Part shown: piece by piece, positions 46,435 through 57,062 of the stretch
How positions within the stretch are numbered: position 1 is the stretch's first letter
Layout of the letters: every line of letters starts with the position of its first letter
Assembly: GCF_001723175.1 (NCBI RefSeq)
Contig: NC_064650.1
Location: 1,364,001 to 1,428,000, forward strand
Length of the DNA stretch: 64,000 bases
Source: Penicillium oxalicum
Taxonomy: Eukaryota > Ascomycota > Eurotiomycetes > Eurotiales > Aspergillaceae
Direction: 5' to 3'
Program-made: the position numbers and the translations under genes
Notes under the pieces: generated by a model
What the model was told of the DNA's origin: nothing
What the model saw: the letters and a program-made list of their open reading frames with translations, nothing else
Databases searched by the model: none

Positions 46435-47553
46435 GAATGTTCGGCCGTATGGAACGAGAAAATAAAAATAAAAAAAAGTGCTCTCTCCAAAAAGCACAAT
46501 GATCGCAACACTCCACAAGGATAAAAAGGAGGATGCTAAAAATACTAGACGTATTAAGTTGTATGACGGGATAGCAACCCGATGGGAAACGACGGACGAC
46601 TCGAATCAAAGGACGCGATACCCCATGCGCTCGAGAGCTCGATCAAGTGAGCTCGTTAAATACAAGCGCCATGGCTGAACTTTGATTGTAATTCGCATGC
46701 CATCAATCAAAACAATGGCTCGAGCTCTTGCGCCATCTGAAGGGTGAGAGACGACCTCACGCGTGGACAGATCCACATCCTGACCCACGACAGCTGAGGA
46801 CGTCCCCATTTAGAGCTCGTCGGCCCCCTTCGAGTGGATGAGCCGTCAACTTTCGATGAGAGGAATCCTTAGCTATGGACTGTCATTGGTGTGCCTCGCT
46901 CATAAACAGGCTCACATTCATTCCTGAGAGGGTTGTCAGGGAGCTCCGGGGTGGTGGGCCAAGTGTGGAATGTTCCCTTGATGTCAGTGGATTAGCGCTC
47001 GCCGGGGCGCTCTAGGCTCAATCACTCTCAGACCAACGTCTGCAATGCGAGCATTCTCTTGATTCATATGAGTGGTGGATGAATTTTTCAGTCTTCTCTT
47101 CTGACAGGCGGTTCTGGATCTGGACTTTTTTTGATGGGGGGGGGGTTCGTGGTGAGCAACTCTTGTACATTCCACAGAGGGTCCGACCACGCGGGCTTCG
47201 TAAATTGAGCCCAGGCAAACAGACTTGCTCCCTGATAAACCAACCTTTCGTCTCATTGATATTTCTAAGCTCTTTCCTCTCATATGCGACTAATTCATTC
47301 TGCTGCTCAAGAAATTTAGCCTTCTTTAGGCGCTTGAAAAGTTTCATGGTGCCTTGATTAATAGGATGGACTCAGGTGGGCTTAGGGGGGGGGGGGGGGG
47401 GGGGCATCTAGATTTTTTCTTGTCAGGTTCACAGTTGGAAAATCAAGCAATCTGTATAGTGATGAAGAAGAGAAGTCTGAAGAGAATACTCATCGCAGAG
47501 ATGTTTGGATTTTGCAATTTCTTTGGGACTTGTATAAATGATACTGCAGCCGC
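46435..47553. other. Intergenic region upstream of the chitinase
   Basis: About 1.1 kb: chitinase promoter at the left, and the 3' flank of the next minus-strand gene at the right, with a 20-base G homopolymer at 47385-47404. No coding signal. Confidence 0.45.
47385..47404. repeat. Poly-G homopolymer (20 bases)
   Basis: Uninterrupted G run on the plus strand, about 150 bp beyond the 3' end of the minus-strand binding-protein-like gene. Such long G runs are prone to sequencing length errors. Confidence 0.85.
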
Positions 47554-48765
47554 TTAGCGAGAAATACCAACTACTCGCTGCAGAGCCTCATCATTGTTCA
47601 TCCCGTGGTCAATGACACCTGCTACTTTCAGAACATCCACGACACCTTCGATGACTTTGTGATCGACTCCACGAGTAGCGTTGGTAAACTTGACATCCTT
47701 GAGCCACTCCTTGGCGTCTCTTCGATATAATGACATCCCAGCTCTCCGGTTCCGAGAAGTGTCACAACCTGGGTAGTGTTGGATTCGAAATCTTGGATTC
47801 CTTGGTCCAGGATCTGGAATAACTGTTGCAGGCGAGAGTCCTGTTCTGGGTCCGGAAATACCGCCGTAGAAGCAACAATCATCCATGATGGCCAGGGGGT
47901 GAAGATCTCTCCGATCTTTTTCAACGGGGGATTCGGCGTTTCAGCAGTCGAGTGGAAGAACGGCTTGGTGGTGAAATGCTCCCACATGAAGAACTCGGCG
48001 GTGGGATTGGATTCCTGCTCCGGTTTGGTCTCATCCTGGCCCGTGACACCATTGCGAAGAGCACCGAAAGGACCCAGGGGAACAGTCGACAGACCGTCTG
48101 GCTTCCATCCTTGTTGCTGAGCGAGAACAAATGACATGATATGAGAGCCGCTGGACGTTCGTGATTGTTAGCTACATACCCGACCAGTCTAGAGGGACAC
48201 GATGTCTCATCTCTCGACAAATCGCACTTGGGCTAGCTTAGCGCTGGCCAGACATAACAGGCGGACATACCTGCCCAGCCGACTAACACCGACTCGCTGA
48301 TCCTTCAGGTCCGGCACGCCATTGATATTGTCCCGGTTGCGACCCGTCACAATCGCCCATCGGAGCGGGTTGTCCACCCAATGGCCCACCACCTTGTATC
48401 CTCCTTCGACCGGGTTCTGAGGCTGAGTCTTTCCCGTGAGTCCTGCCACCCAACCCTCGGTCAGGCCGATCGCGATATCGATCTCATGGCTGCGCAGCGA
48501 GGTGATCATATGTCCCGTACCGGACGGGAATGGAATCAAAGTGACTTCGTACGGCAAAGAAGACGCAGTCGATGAACGGAGAGCCAGATGTAATGGTGTC
48601 AAGTAGTGTTCTGTCCAATCAACCAAACCGTAGTCATTAGAATGGTTTCTGCTCCATCGCCCGCCTACGGGCCCATTACGTCTCGGCGATTCCGGGCACC
48701 ACCATAGTGTGGACCGAGGACATACCTGGCACGTAGCCTATCCGGATCTGAGACTTTGAGGCCAT
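47554..48765 (-). CDS. Periplasmic-binding-protein-like II domain protein (Ca3427-like), apparent frameshift near its 3' end
   Basis: Fungal member of the type-2 periplasmic binding fold family (relatives of NMT1/THI5 and bacterial ABC solute-binding proteins); ligand unknown. Exons 48765-48726, 48610-48271 and 48150 onward. The start MASKSQIRIGYVPE joins to HYLTPLHLALRSS; then LIPFPSGTGHMITSLRSHEI, IGLTEGWVAGL, and GVSRLGSGSHIMSFVLAQQQ across intron 2, and FTPWPSWMIVAST. The frame continues to LLGTGELGCHYIEE and then, at about 47718, leaves the conserved frame. One base earlier or later, DAKEWLKDVKFTNATRGVDH and KVIEGVVDVLKVAGVIDHGM run on to a stop at 47554. As sequenced, translation ends at 47628 with an unrelated tail. 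Either a one-base sequencing error in a GAGGAC-like stretch or a decaying gene. No signal peptide, so probably cytosolic. Confidence 0.78.
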
Positions 48766-49227
48766 CTTCTCGACTATACTGGTCCAACTCACAAGGGTTC
48801 AGTGGTCGAAGAGAATCCTGTGATCGTTGAAAGTTAATGCGACACAGCTGGCCCAAATGACGGCTTGGGAAATTCGCGGGGGAGTGTGGATCACCGCATC
48901 CGCGGGGCTCGAGGCGCGCAGCTCAACGTGACTACCGGGAGAAGCGTCCCGTCTCTTTTCGCAATTCTTGTCCATTGACAGGACACCACCTGCAGTATTC
49001 TGTCTGGAATCGGTGTCACTTCACTGGATCTCACAGAAAATAAATTGCAATGGTCCTAGAAATTCAATAAATTCAATCAAAAGAAGAGGTTTGGACATCA
49101 TTTCATTCACAATTACAAGTATATATATATAATGCGCTTTGGCGCGAAGGATTCCCATGTATCTACAGCAAATGCAGCATCCGGATCGTGAAAGGCTGGC
49201 TGGTCGCAGACCATAAGCTCAGATTCT
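48766..49227. other. Intergenic region upstream of the binding-protein-like gene
   Basis: Promoter of the minus-strand gene ending at 48765 and 3' flank of the PQ-loop gene, with an AT dinucleotide run at about 49120-49132. No coding signal. Confidence 0.45.
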
Positions 49228-50281
49228 TTAAGTCATGCGAATGTCCTTCTCCTCCTGACCCCAACGACCTTCGTGGTTGACAGAGCTGCCAGCAGCCCGG
49301 CCCGAGGAAGGGACGAACGACCCGGGGATGAGGCCCACAGAAAGACAGTACTGGAAGCCAAGGTAGAGATCGCAGATGCACTGGAAGATACCGCACATTT
49401 TGAAGGACCATGGGATGGTTTCCTGGCTGCAGAAGAAATAACTCATCTTCATGACATCTCCCAGAATCCAGGCTGCAATGACAGAGACGCGGAAGCCCTT
49501 GCAGGACCCGGAGCGGTGATTCGCCACGATTTGAGGAAGGGGCAACACAGCCTCAACGGCAAGACCGACCGCACCCAGAGTGCTGATATAGGTTTCGGAA
49601 TCGGAGAGGGGCGTGAGGTGGAGGACGAAGAGGGCGCCAGAAAAGTAGGCGAGGAACAGCCAGTATCTATGGAGAGAATGATCGGTCAGCCACTGCGGGC
49701 ACAAGCCTCGAGCAATCCGGTTCAAAAGAACTTACGGCTTGGTGTTCCTCCATTGCCAAAAGTCATAAGGCCGTTGGAAGTCATTGGAAGAGCCACCGGT
49801 GAAGGGTGCATGCTCAATGCCGTTTCTCGCGCCCACGGCAGGTCGATTGTCCAGAGCCACCTTGAGCAGCGCAATTTGCACCAAGATCATCACTAGCGCC
49901 TGAGCCAACAATGTTTTCGAGTAATATTCGCCGAACCAGTAGAAGACCCTGTAAGTGCGTGTTAATGCCATAGTTCCCTTGAAGCTTTGATTGTCGTGTC
50001 GCATTGCGGTCGAAGGATGCACAGAGTCAGATGGCCGGAGAAGGATCATCTTACTTCAAAATCGACGCGACAAGCATAATCAAGGGAATGTCAAGAGAGA
50101 ACCCGGCCGAGCTTCTGGTCCGATGGATGCTGAGAATTTGGTCCAGGTAGGATGTCAAAGGGGACGAGACAAGACTATGAAGCTGAAATTAGCATAGACA
50201 TTCACTGCAGAGAGAAACTCCTCGATTCAAAACGAACAATAGTGGCGCGCCATATTCAAGGGCCTGCTGAATGAGATACAT
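49228..50281 (-). CDS. PQ-loop repeat membrane protein (ANY1/CFS1, SLC66A2-like)
   Basis: Seven-helix PQ-loop protein; yeast Any1 and human SLC66A2 act in endosomal/Golgi membranes and oppose phospholipid flippase function. Exons 50281-50234, 50182-50055, 49948-49736 and 49666-49228 give 275 aa. Membrane-spanning motifs: SYLDQILSIHRTRSSAGFSL and DIPLIMLVASILKVFYWFGE (first PQ-loop repeat, partly degenerate), YWLFLAYFSGALFVLHL, and the second repeat LPLPQIVANHRSGSCKGFRV with the PQ pair, followed by VIAAWILGDVMKMSYFF. A glycine/basic hydrophilic tail ends the protein. The first exon (16 codons) and its 51-bp intron are the least certain part; both phases fit and a TGCTAAT branch site precedes the acceptor. 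Confidence 0.85.
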
Positions 50282-51221
50282 GATTGATTGGGACGAGTAT
50301 CTTCTGCAGCCTCCGAGCATATACACTTGGATGTCAACAAACTCCGGTTCGGCTCTATCGGCAAATGCGCAACTTCAGGAGAGCAACAGGCTCGAGTAAG
50401 CCAGCTGATCGACAGTATCTGGCCGCTGTTCAATGCTGGCACAAGGAGCAATGCTTCTTTGCGTTCTATGATAATGGGCAGAGTTTCCGTGACGGAGCAA
50501 AATCCACCGCAACATGGCGGCGCCGCTTGCGGCTTTTTTTCCAAACAGGAGAGCTTATGTCAGCGGCCCCGCCAGTAGTTACTAAAGACCGGCAGCGTGA
50601 ACTGTACCTTAAACAGGGTAGATCTCCATGGCGGAAAAACCAGGAACCAAAAAGAGGAAGGCGGGCCAAAATTCAGGCGAGGAGGATGGATCTTCCAAGC
50701 CAACATTAAGAACTAAGCAGGTTGCCCACCAGGGCCCAGCGAGCTTGGCATTTATTCTGCTTGGCAATCTCCCCCAAATGGAAAGACGAATAATGTAGAA
50801 TCTGCACTCTGCGTCATGCAGCCTGTATGGATTGATTCATCAAGAAAATAATGGATTCGAGCGATTATGTGGTAGTCTGGGGGGAGCGAATGGAATCCAC
50901 GACAGGATTCAAATTCATATACACGATTGAAACCCAGCGACTTCAGGATGTGGCCTTGGCGAGATTGACGGAAACCCTTTTTTTTGGTTTTTTGGCAAGT
51001 CACATGTTGTTTCGGCGCGCCTCCCTACCACCTGCACGACCCATAAATTTCAAGGGTCTAATCGTGCGTCGAAGTCAATTTTAAAGTGCTTGAACACAGG
51101 AAAGCTCCACGATCCCATCAGCTAGATATACGTGACGATCATGAGAGTCTGTGGAGAATGTACCACATCGAACGAGTATGTAACTGGTCATTTCTATTCA
51201 ACATTGGGGTACTGGAGAAAT
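50282..51221. other. Intergenic region between the PQ-loop gene and rot2
   Basis: About 940 bp: PQ-loop gene promoter and rot2 3' flank. Short frames here (for example 50284-50709) show no bias or family resemblance. Confidence 0.45.
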
Positions 51222-54177
51222 CTAGAACTCTATACGCCAGGCCTTGCCAATGCCAACATTGGGGCTCTTGACAACAGCATACGAGGCCTTGCCATCCTTT
51301 TGCTCGTGATATTCCAGCGAAGCAGTGGTGGCAGCTTTGGCGCCATCCTCGATGATGGTGACGCTCGTCTTGCTCTTCCAGGACGCTGGTGGGTCGATCA
51401 TGATGACACGCTCCACAGAAACGCCCGACATCGCCTTGAGATACTCGCTGGTCTTCGCGCCCTTGGTACCAATGTCTTCCGATGAAAGGACAGATTCCTG
51501 GTAGCGGAAACGACGATGGATGTAGCCGCCACGCTCGTAGTCAAAGGTCTCGCCATCATCAACGTACAGAGTGCCATCCGCCTCACCCTTCTGATTGAGA
51601 GTGATCACAAGCGTGTAAGGGTCCCAGCGCATCAGAGCACTGCTGCGGCGTGGTCGGTCGCGGCGAGGAATGATGTGCCCACCTTGAATCAAGAGGGGAA
51701 TCTTATCTTCCGGTGCGGGAACTGTGTGACGCTTTCCAGCGCCTTGATAGACGGTATAGTCAAAGTAGTCGTAGTACTTCTCATCGTCTGCAATGTAGAT
51801 CTCGGTGGAGAAAGTGTTCTCCTGAACCACAGGCTTGGCGAGAAGTCCCGTATCACCCAAGTAGAGCTGGTCATCAATGGCGAACCCCTCTTCATCCTCG
51901 GGGAAAACATAATACTGCGGACGCACAATTGGCGTGCCGTTGATAGAGGCCTGATGGAAAGCGGTATACCATGCAGGGAGTAGCTGATAGCGCAGACGGA
52001 TGGCCTGAGTTATGATTGTCCGATACGGCTCGCTGATCAGGTAAGGCTCACGGCGGCGCGTATCAATGTGAGCGTGAGCACGGAAGAAAGGATACCAAAT
52101 GCCGGCTTGATACCAGCGGGCAAGCAATTCCTTCTCCGGGTTGTGGAAGAAGCCCCCAACGTCAGCACCTGCAAAGGGGAAACCGGCAATACCATTGTTG
52201 AGAATCATAGGAAGGGAGGCCGCCAAATGGCCCCAGGTGGCTTGGTTGTCACCTGTCCACATCGCAGACGTGCGCTGAGCCCCAGCAAAGTATGAACGGG
52301 TGAGGATGAATGGTCGTCGAAGTTCACCTTTCTTGCGCTCCAGCATAGCTTGATAAGTGGCGTTGACCAAAGTGAGACCGTTGATATTGTGAACGTCGCG
52401 ATGCTCCCAATTGCCATAGTGGATGTTATCCTTCGGCATGGTGGTCTCGGGACCGTTGAAGACGGAAGGTTCATTCATGTCATTCCAAATGAACAAATTG
52501 GGCATGGAACCCTTGAACTTATCGTACTTGTGAAGGCTGCTCCACCATGGGAACGCAGCGGGATTGAGGCAATCGACCCAGTTAGAAGAACCAGGCCAAC
52601 ACCAGCCATCATATACCTCACCATCCTTGTTCAGGACAGCAAGGCCCTTGCTGACCAGTTCCTGCGACACGAAATAATCGTTCTTGCTTTTGATATGAGG
52701 ATCGATGAGGACCACTAGCTTACGCTGAGAGGCGTCCAGCTTCTCCTGCATGCCTTTGGGGTTGGGAAAAGTGAGGGGATCCCAGGTGAAGTACTTGCGG
52801 TCATCTGTGTACTCCAAATCAAGCCAGATCACATCGTACGGGATTTGGTACTTGTCAAACTTGGCGTCAACCTCCTTGACGTCCTCATCGGTGACGTAGT
52901 TCCAGCGGCATTGGTGATAGGCAATCGCAAAGTGTTGAGGCAGCTGCGTGTATCCCGTCAATTCACCGTATGTTTTGCTGAGGTCCTGTGGAGTGGGCCC
53001 AAGGAAAACGAAAAGGTCCATCCGACCAGCTTCAGAGATCCAATGGGTTTGAGTGTCAGTCTTTCCGGAGGCACTCATTGAGAGCGGGTTTGAAGGGGCA
53101 GTCTTCTTGACTATGTCGACCCAGGTCTCAGCTGCGTTGAGCCAGAAAACACCAACGGAAGAGCCCTTGCGATGAGCTTGCATGAATGGAATCGACCCAT
53201 AGAGTGTCATAGGGCTGTCGAGCTCGTACTCAAAGACGTCGGAGTTGTACATGCGGTAAGGATTCTCATGGTTTCCCGGACCACCCCGTGTCTCTCTTAA
53301 CGACAGAGAGTCTGCATGTTCGGGGATACCGTAGACGTGATTGAATCCCGGAAATACAATATCGAGGCCAACACTTTCAGGGCCACGAGGCTTCGAGTCG
53401 GTGTTCGACCCGAAGCTTTCCTCCCACCATGTACTTTCATCTTCCCCCGACTCCCTCTCCTTGTCATCAAGCTTTGGTCGCCAGTGCTCAACGTTGAAGT
53501 ATCCTTGTTTATTCAATTGAATTTGAGGCTGACCATCTCTCAGAAACTCCACCTCGAATGGAGAATGCCGAATTATCGCCTCGAAGCTGTCATTGGGGCC
53601 ATAGACAATTTTGGTGAACCCAGTCTCAGCCTGGGCATCCAAAGTCGCTGTTTTGCTGGAGTCAAGACCGCCAACAATAACCCATTTCTCAGTCTCATCA
53701 TAGCGCTTCTTGTTAATCTTACTGCCATGTCGAATTTCGATATCACCCTTCATGCGCTTCTCCTCATCAACAGTCAGGCGAGCGGCGCCAGATTGGAGGA
53801 AGGCAAGCGCGAGAGGCAATTGGACTTTCTCGGTATCTGAAACACTTTTGACGAGAACCCCAGACAGCGTGCCATCCTCAAAGTGAATAGTTGCGGGGTC
53901 AAGTTCGTATGGAGAGCTCCAGGACGAGCCCGCCGCTGAAGCTTTGTCGGCGTAAGCTCGGTTTCGCTTGCAGAAGCCCGATTGCTCGCAGGTTTTGAAG
54001 TTCTCATGTTTCACAGCCACTGGTTTTCAAATAGAAGTTAACCCCGTGCTGCCAAGCAACATTGGTACTTTCTCGGAGACGAAATTCCAACTTACATCCT
54101 GGAAGAACAATGCATGCAATAAGGACGACTAAAGAAAGCAACAGCGTCGGAAAGGACGCGGACCGATACCTGGCCAT
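51222..54177 (-). CDS. rot2: Glucosidase II alpha subunit (GH31), ER N-glycan trimming
   Basis: Removes the two inner alpha-1,3-glucoses from N-glycans in the ER lumen as part of the calnexin cycle; needs a beta subunit for retention. Exons 54177-54096 and 54019-51222 give 959 aa. The first exon is a signal peptide (MARYRSASFPTLLLSLVVLI...). The mature start KHENFKTCEQSGFCKRNR is the typical Cys-containing N-terminus of the subunit. GH31 motifs: IPYDVIWLDLEYTDD, nucleophile in LFIWNDMNEPSVF (Asp about 541), acid/base in MWTGDNQATW (Asp about 618), and GAGKRHTVPAPEDKIPLLIQ then GGHIIPRR. No KDEL-type signal, as expected because the beta subunit provides retention. Length matches fungal orthologues. 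Divergent to ndk1. Confidence 0.96.
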
Positions 54178-54552
54178 GATGGAAACAGAAGAGAGACAGT
54201 CAGAGACTCTCAATCTCTGACCTAATGCGGAACAATTTGATTGCTGAGGTCCTGCATCCAAAGGACGATGGAGCTGTCATTAGCGGAAGCTCCAGGCTGG
54301 CCTAACGACGGGGAGCTGGGGTAAGACACCTCAGGACTTAAGGCATGCAGGCACCGAGGTGTCTTATGTTCGACTCTAGAGCTGTGACGGTTTAGGTGCC
54401 GAGCATTGTGCCTCAGGCAGAAAGCCCCCTCTGCCCCACCAATTGCGGCCAAAAAAAGACTCACGAGTATTTATTTCCCCCTCTCGTTTCCTCCTGTTTT
54501 TAACTCCCCATCCCTTGCCGATCTATTACATCTTCAAGATCAATTCATCAAA
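54178..54552. promoter_or_regulatory. Divergent promoter rot2 / ndk1
   Basis: 375 bp between the two start codons. CT-rich sequence at about 54476-54540 fits the leader of the highly expressed ndk1. No specific factor site claimed. Confidence 0.5.
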
Positions 54553-55269
54553 ATGGCTGACGAGCAGACGTACGTGACTTCGATCCCACTCCAATGCTTA
54601 TCTGGCCCCACACTTTTCCACCTGCAGATGGTTTCGCATGCTGCCTGGCGATATGATCGAGTCGCTGACAGATTTCTACAGTTTCATTGCCATCAAGCCC
54701 GATGGTGTCCAGGTATGGATTCTGTGCTCCAGACCTGGGGCAAGAATCGAATTGATCAATTGCTAATCCTCCCCATTCCAGCGTGGCCTCGTTGGTCCCA
54801 TCATCTCCCGCTTCGAGAACCGTGGCTTCAAGCTCGTTGCCATGAAGCTCACCTCCCCCTCCCAGGAGCACCTCGAGAAGCACTACGCTGACCTCGCTGG
54901 CAAGGGCTTCTTCAAGGGCCTCATCTCCTGTGAGTTTCCACCCGATCTTGCGACCTGTCGAGCTACCCTTATTCCGAGTCGAACCAACAAACTAACCTTT
55001 TCTGATAAGACATGCTGAGCGGCCCCATCTGCGCCATGGTCTGGGAGGGCAAGGACGCCGTCAAGACCGGCCGCACCATCCTCGGTGCCACCAACCCCCT
55101 GGCTTCCGCCCCCGGTACCATCCGTGGTGACTACGCCATCGATGTCGGCCGCAACGTCTGCCACGGCTCCGACAGCGTTGAGAACGCCAAGAAGGAGATT
55201 GCCCTCTGGTTCTCTCCTTCCGAGGTTCTCTCCTGGAAGGCCACCCAGGCCCAGTGGGTCTACGAGTAA
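54553..55269 (+). CDS. ndk1: Nucleoside diphosphate kinase
   Basis: Balances NTP and dNTP pools by phosphate transfer through a phospho-histidine. Four exons: 54553-54569 (17 nt), 54682-54712 (31 nt), 54782-54929 and 55010-55269, 151 aa. The joined start reads [20 protein letters not shown], the canonical NDK beginning; [20 protein letters not shown], and the active site [10 protein letters not shown] with His117, then [20 protein letters not shown]. Length is typical (about 150 aa). Strong codon bias (C-ending codons, for example AAG, CTC, ATC) suggests high expression. It is convergent with the Mrx11-like gene. Confidence 0.97.
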
Positions 55270-55441
55270 ATTGCTTGTTCCCTGAGCCTTGTGTCTGAAG
55301 TGAACTTGTCTTTCACACCATCGCGGCATTCAATTGTAGTGTAGTGCTGAAATCAAGATCACCTTTGGCTTCCACATTTTAATTATGCATCTGTACCAAT
55401 CGCCGTAATAGCCTTCGATCGTCGGAAAACTCATGTGTAGC

Positions 55442-56098
55442 TCAGCTTTTGCCAAACAGTTTTTTGGCCATGTTGGTGGTTGGTGTCAGGATCGTTCTTG
55501 CAAACCACGGTGTAGCCCACGCACTTGCTGCAAGCCGTACCGGCAACAATGCCTTGGTGATGGCATAAGCCGTCGCGAACTCCAGCACGAGTCGCACGCC
55601 CGCTTGTTCCTTGATATTCACGCCCGTGACTTCATGCTCGGTGACTGTTTTGACATCTGACTCTTCCACCCAACCCTTCTTTCCCAGCCAACGACCAAAC
55701 CGTTTGACCCCCTGATCAAATGCGCTGCTCTCTCCCGACTCGGACTCTGATCTCAAATCTGGCATCCACACGCCGTAGTGGAAGGCAGCCACTAGGCCAA
55801 AAAGTGGCAGTATCGCGGTTATCTCATGCAGAATGAGAAACGAGGTCACATGAGTGACCGGCGCTCCCAGAAGTGGAGTTGTATATTTCCGGAGAAAACG
55901 CGGTAGCCGGTCATTCAAGCTCCGTAAACGAGAATGCGACCCTTGCGGGCGTATTGGGGCATGTTTAGGAGCTTGCGGAGGGGTGGCTGGCGTTGCCAGA
56001 CTGCGTCCATGTTGCGACACTCGTCCAGGTGAACGAGCTGTGTTGGCGCGGATCCCACGGAGGAGATGCGCGCAAGCGATTGGGCGATGCGCAGGCAT
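55442..56098 (-). CDS. Mitochondrial protein, Mrx11-like (MIOREX component type)
   Basis: Single-exon gene of 218 aa. The ATG at 56098 starts MPAHRPIACAHLLRGIRANT, an Arg-rich presequence; the open frame continues upstream without an ATG. A membrane segment is seen in VTHVTSFLILHEITAILPLF followed by GLVAAFHYGVW (about residues 95-125). After an acidic linker come FGRWLGKKGWV and a second hydrophobic helix VRLVLEFATAYAITKALLPV, ending ASAWATPWFARTILTP. This arrangement resembles fungal orthologues of yeast Mrx11, an inner-membrane protein of unclear role linked to the mitochondrial expressosome. The family assignment is from memory of the pattern and is moderate. Confidence 0.75.
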   Translation of the reverse strand: MPAHRPIACAHLLRGIRANTARSPGRVSQHGRSLATPATPPQAPKHAPIRPQGSHSRLRSLNDRLPRFLRKYTTPLLGAPVTHVTSFLILHEITAILPLFGLVAAFHYGVWMPDLRSESESGESSAFDQGVKRFGRWLGKKGWVEESDVKTVTEHEVTGVNIKEQAGVRLVLEFATAYAITKALLPVRLAASAWATPWFARTILTPTTNMAKKLFGKS

Positions 56099-57062
56099 TG
56101 AAGATTGGATGCCTAGCTCAATTGCTAGCAAATGACGGGTCAAGCCACCCGCAACAAGACTCACGCAAGAATGCTGGGGAACTACGGGCCTGTTCTGTGT
56201 TGAGAGTGTCGGATCTGTCAGTGGTGCATTAGATGTCGAGGCGGACGTAAGCCCGCTCGGCGATTGTGCCAATTCGCCCTGTGGCGGCTTCCACAGGGCG
56301 ATCTGCAGTACAGCAGCCGATAGCGGTCATGGTGGGAAACATCACGGTTGTAATTGGAAGAACAAGGATACCCCGCAACTTGTCAGATTTTCGGTCAAGT
56401 CGATATTTGACAATAGTACTGAAGCTGCGTTTCACCCCAGGTAAACGCTGCTTCAGTCTGATGTAAAGTATCGCCCGGATATATTTCAAGGACGCCACTC
56501 GGACTGGTCAATGATTGCGATGTAAATGGTTTGCCCCTCCTCGAGTATGGCCGCTATCGGCTACTGTACCTGGGCAGCGTCTGTCGTACATTCAACCTTT
56601 GGGTTGCGCGGACGGAAGGATATTCTGCATGACAGAAAGTACCTCATGCGCTGCAGCAGTGCGGCACACGATGCGGTGCAGCGACCAGTGACCAGGATAG
56701 GGTCTCAAATCGCGTCACATCAATGATGGTGGTCGAAGGCAACCAGCCTCTGGCACGAGTCAATCAGTCCTGTGTCACGAACAGCCAATCCATGGAAGCA
56801 AAGCTATTCTTCTGATTTGATAGAACGCAATTCCACATGACTGGAAAATGGAAACGACCAATCATCGACAGTACCGCATAAATTTCGGTTTCGACGGAGT
56901 TGCTGCCGGGCGGGAGATGGCCGTCATCGGCTGGACGTGGATTTGACTTCCCGATGCGACTACGCCGTCCATCGAAGAATTCGAGACGGTCCACTTTTAA
57001 ACCCAACTCTCCTTTCTCTGCCTTCCCTCCGCTCTCATTGCCGTCTCCCAACTCACATCGCA
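56099..57062. promoter_or_regulatory. Divergent promoter region mrx11-like / met12
   Basis: About 960 bp between two start codons. It holds no open frame with bias. The right end (57000-57060) is pyrimidine-rich, consistent with the met12 leader. Confidence 0.45.
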
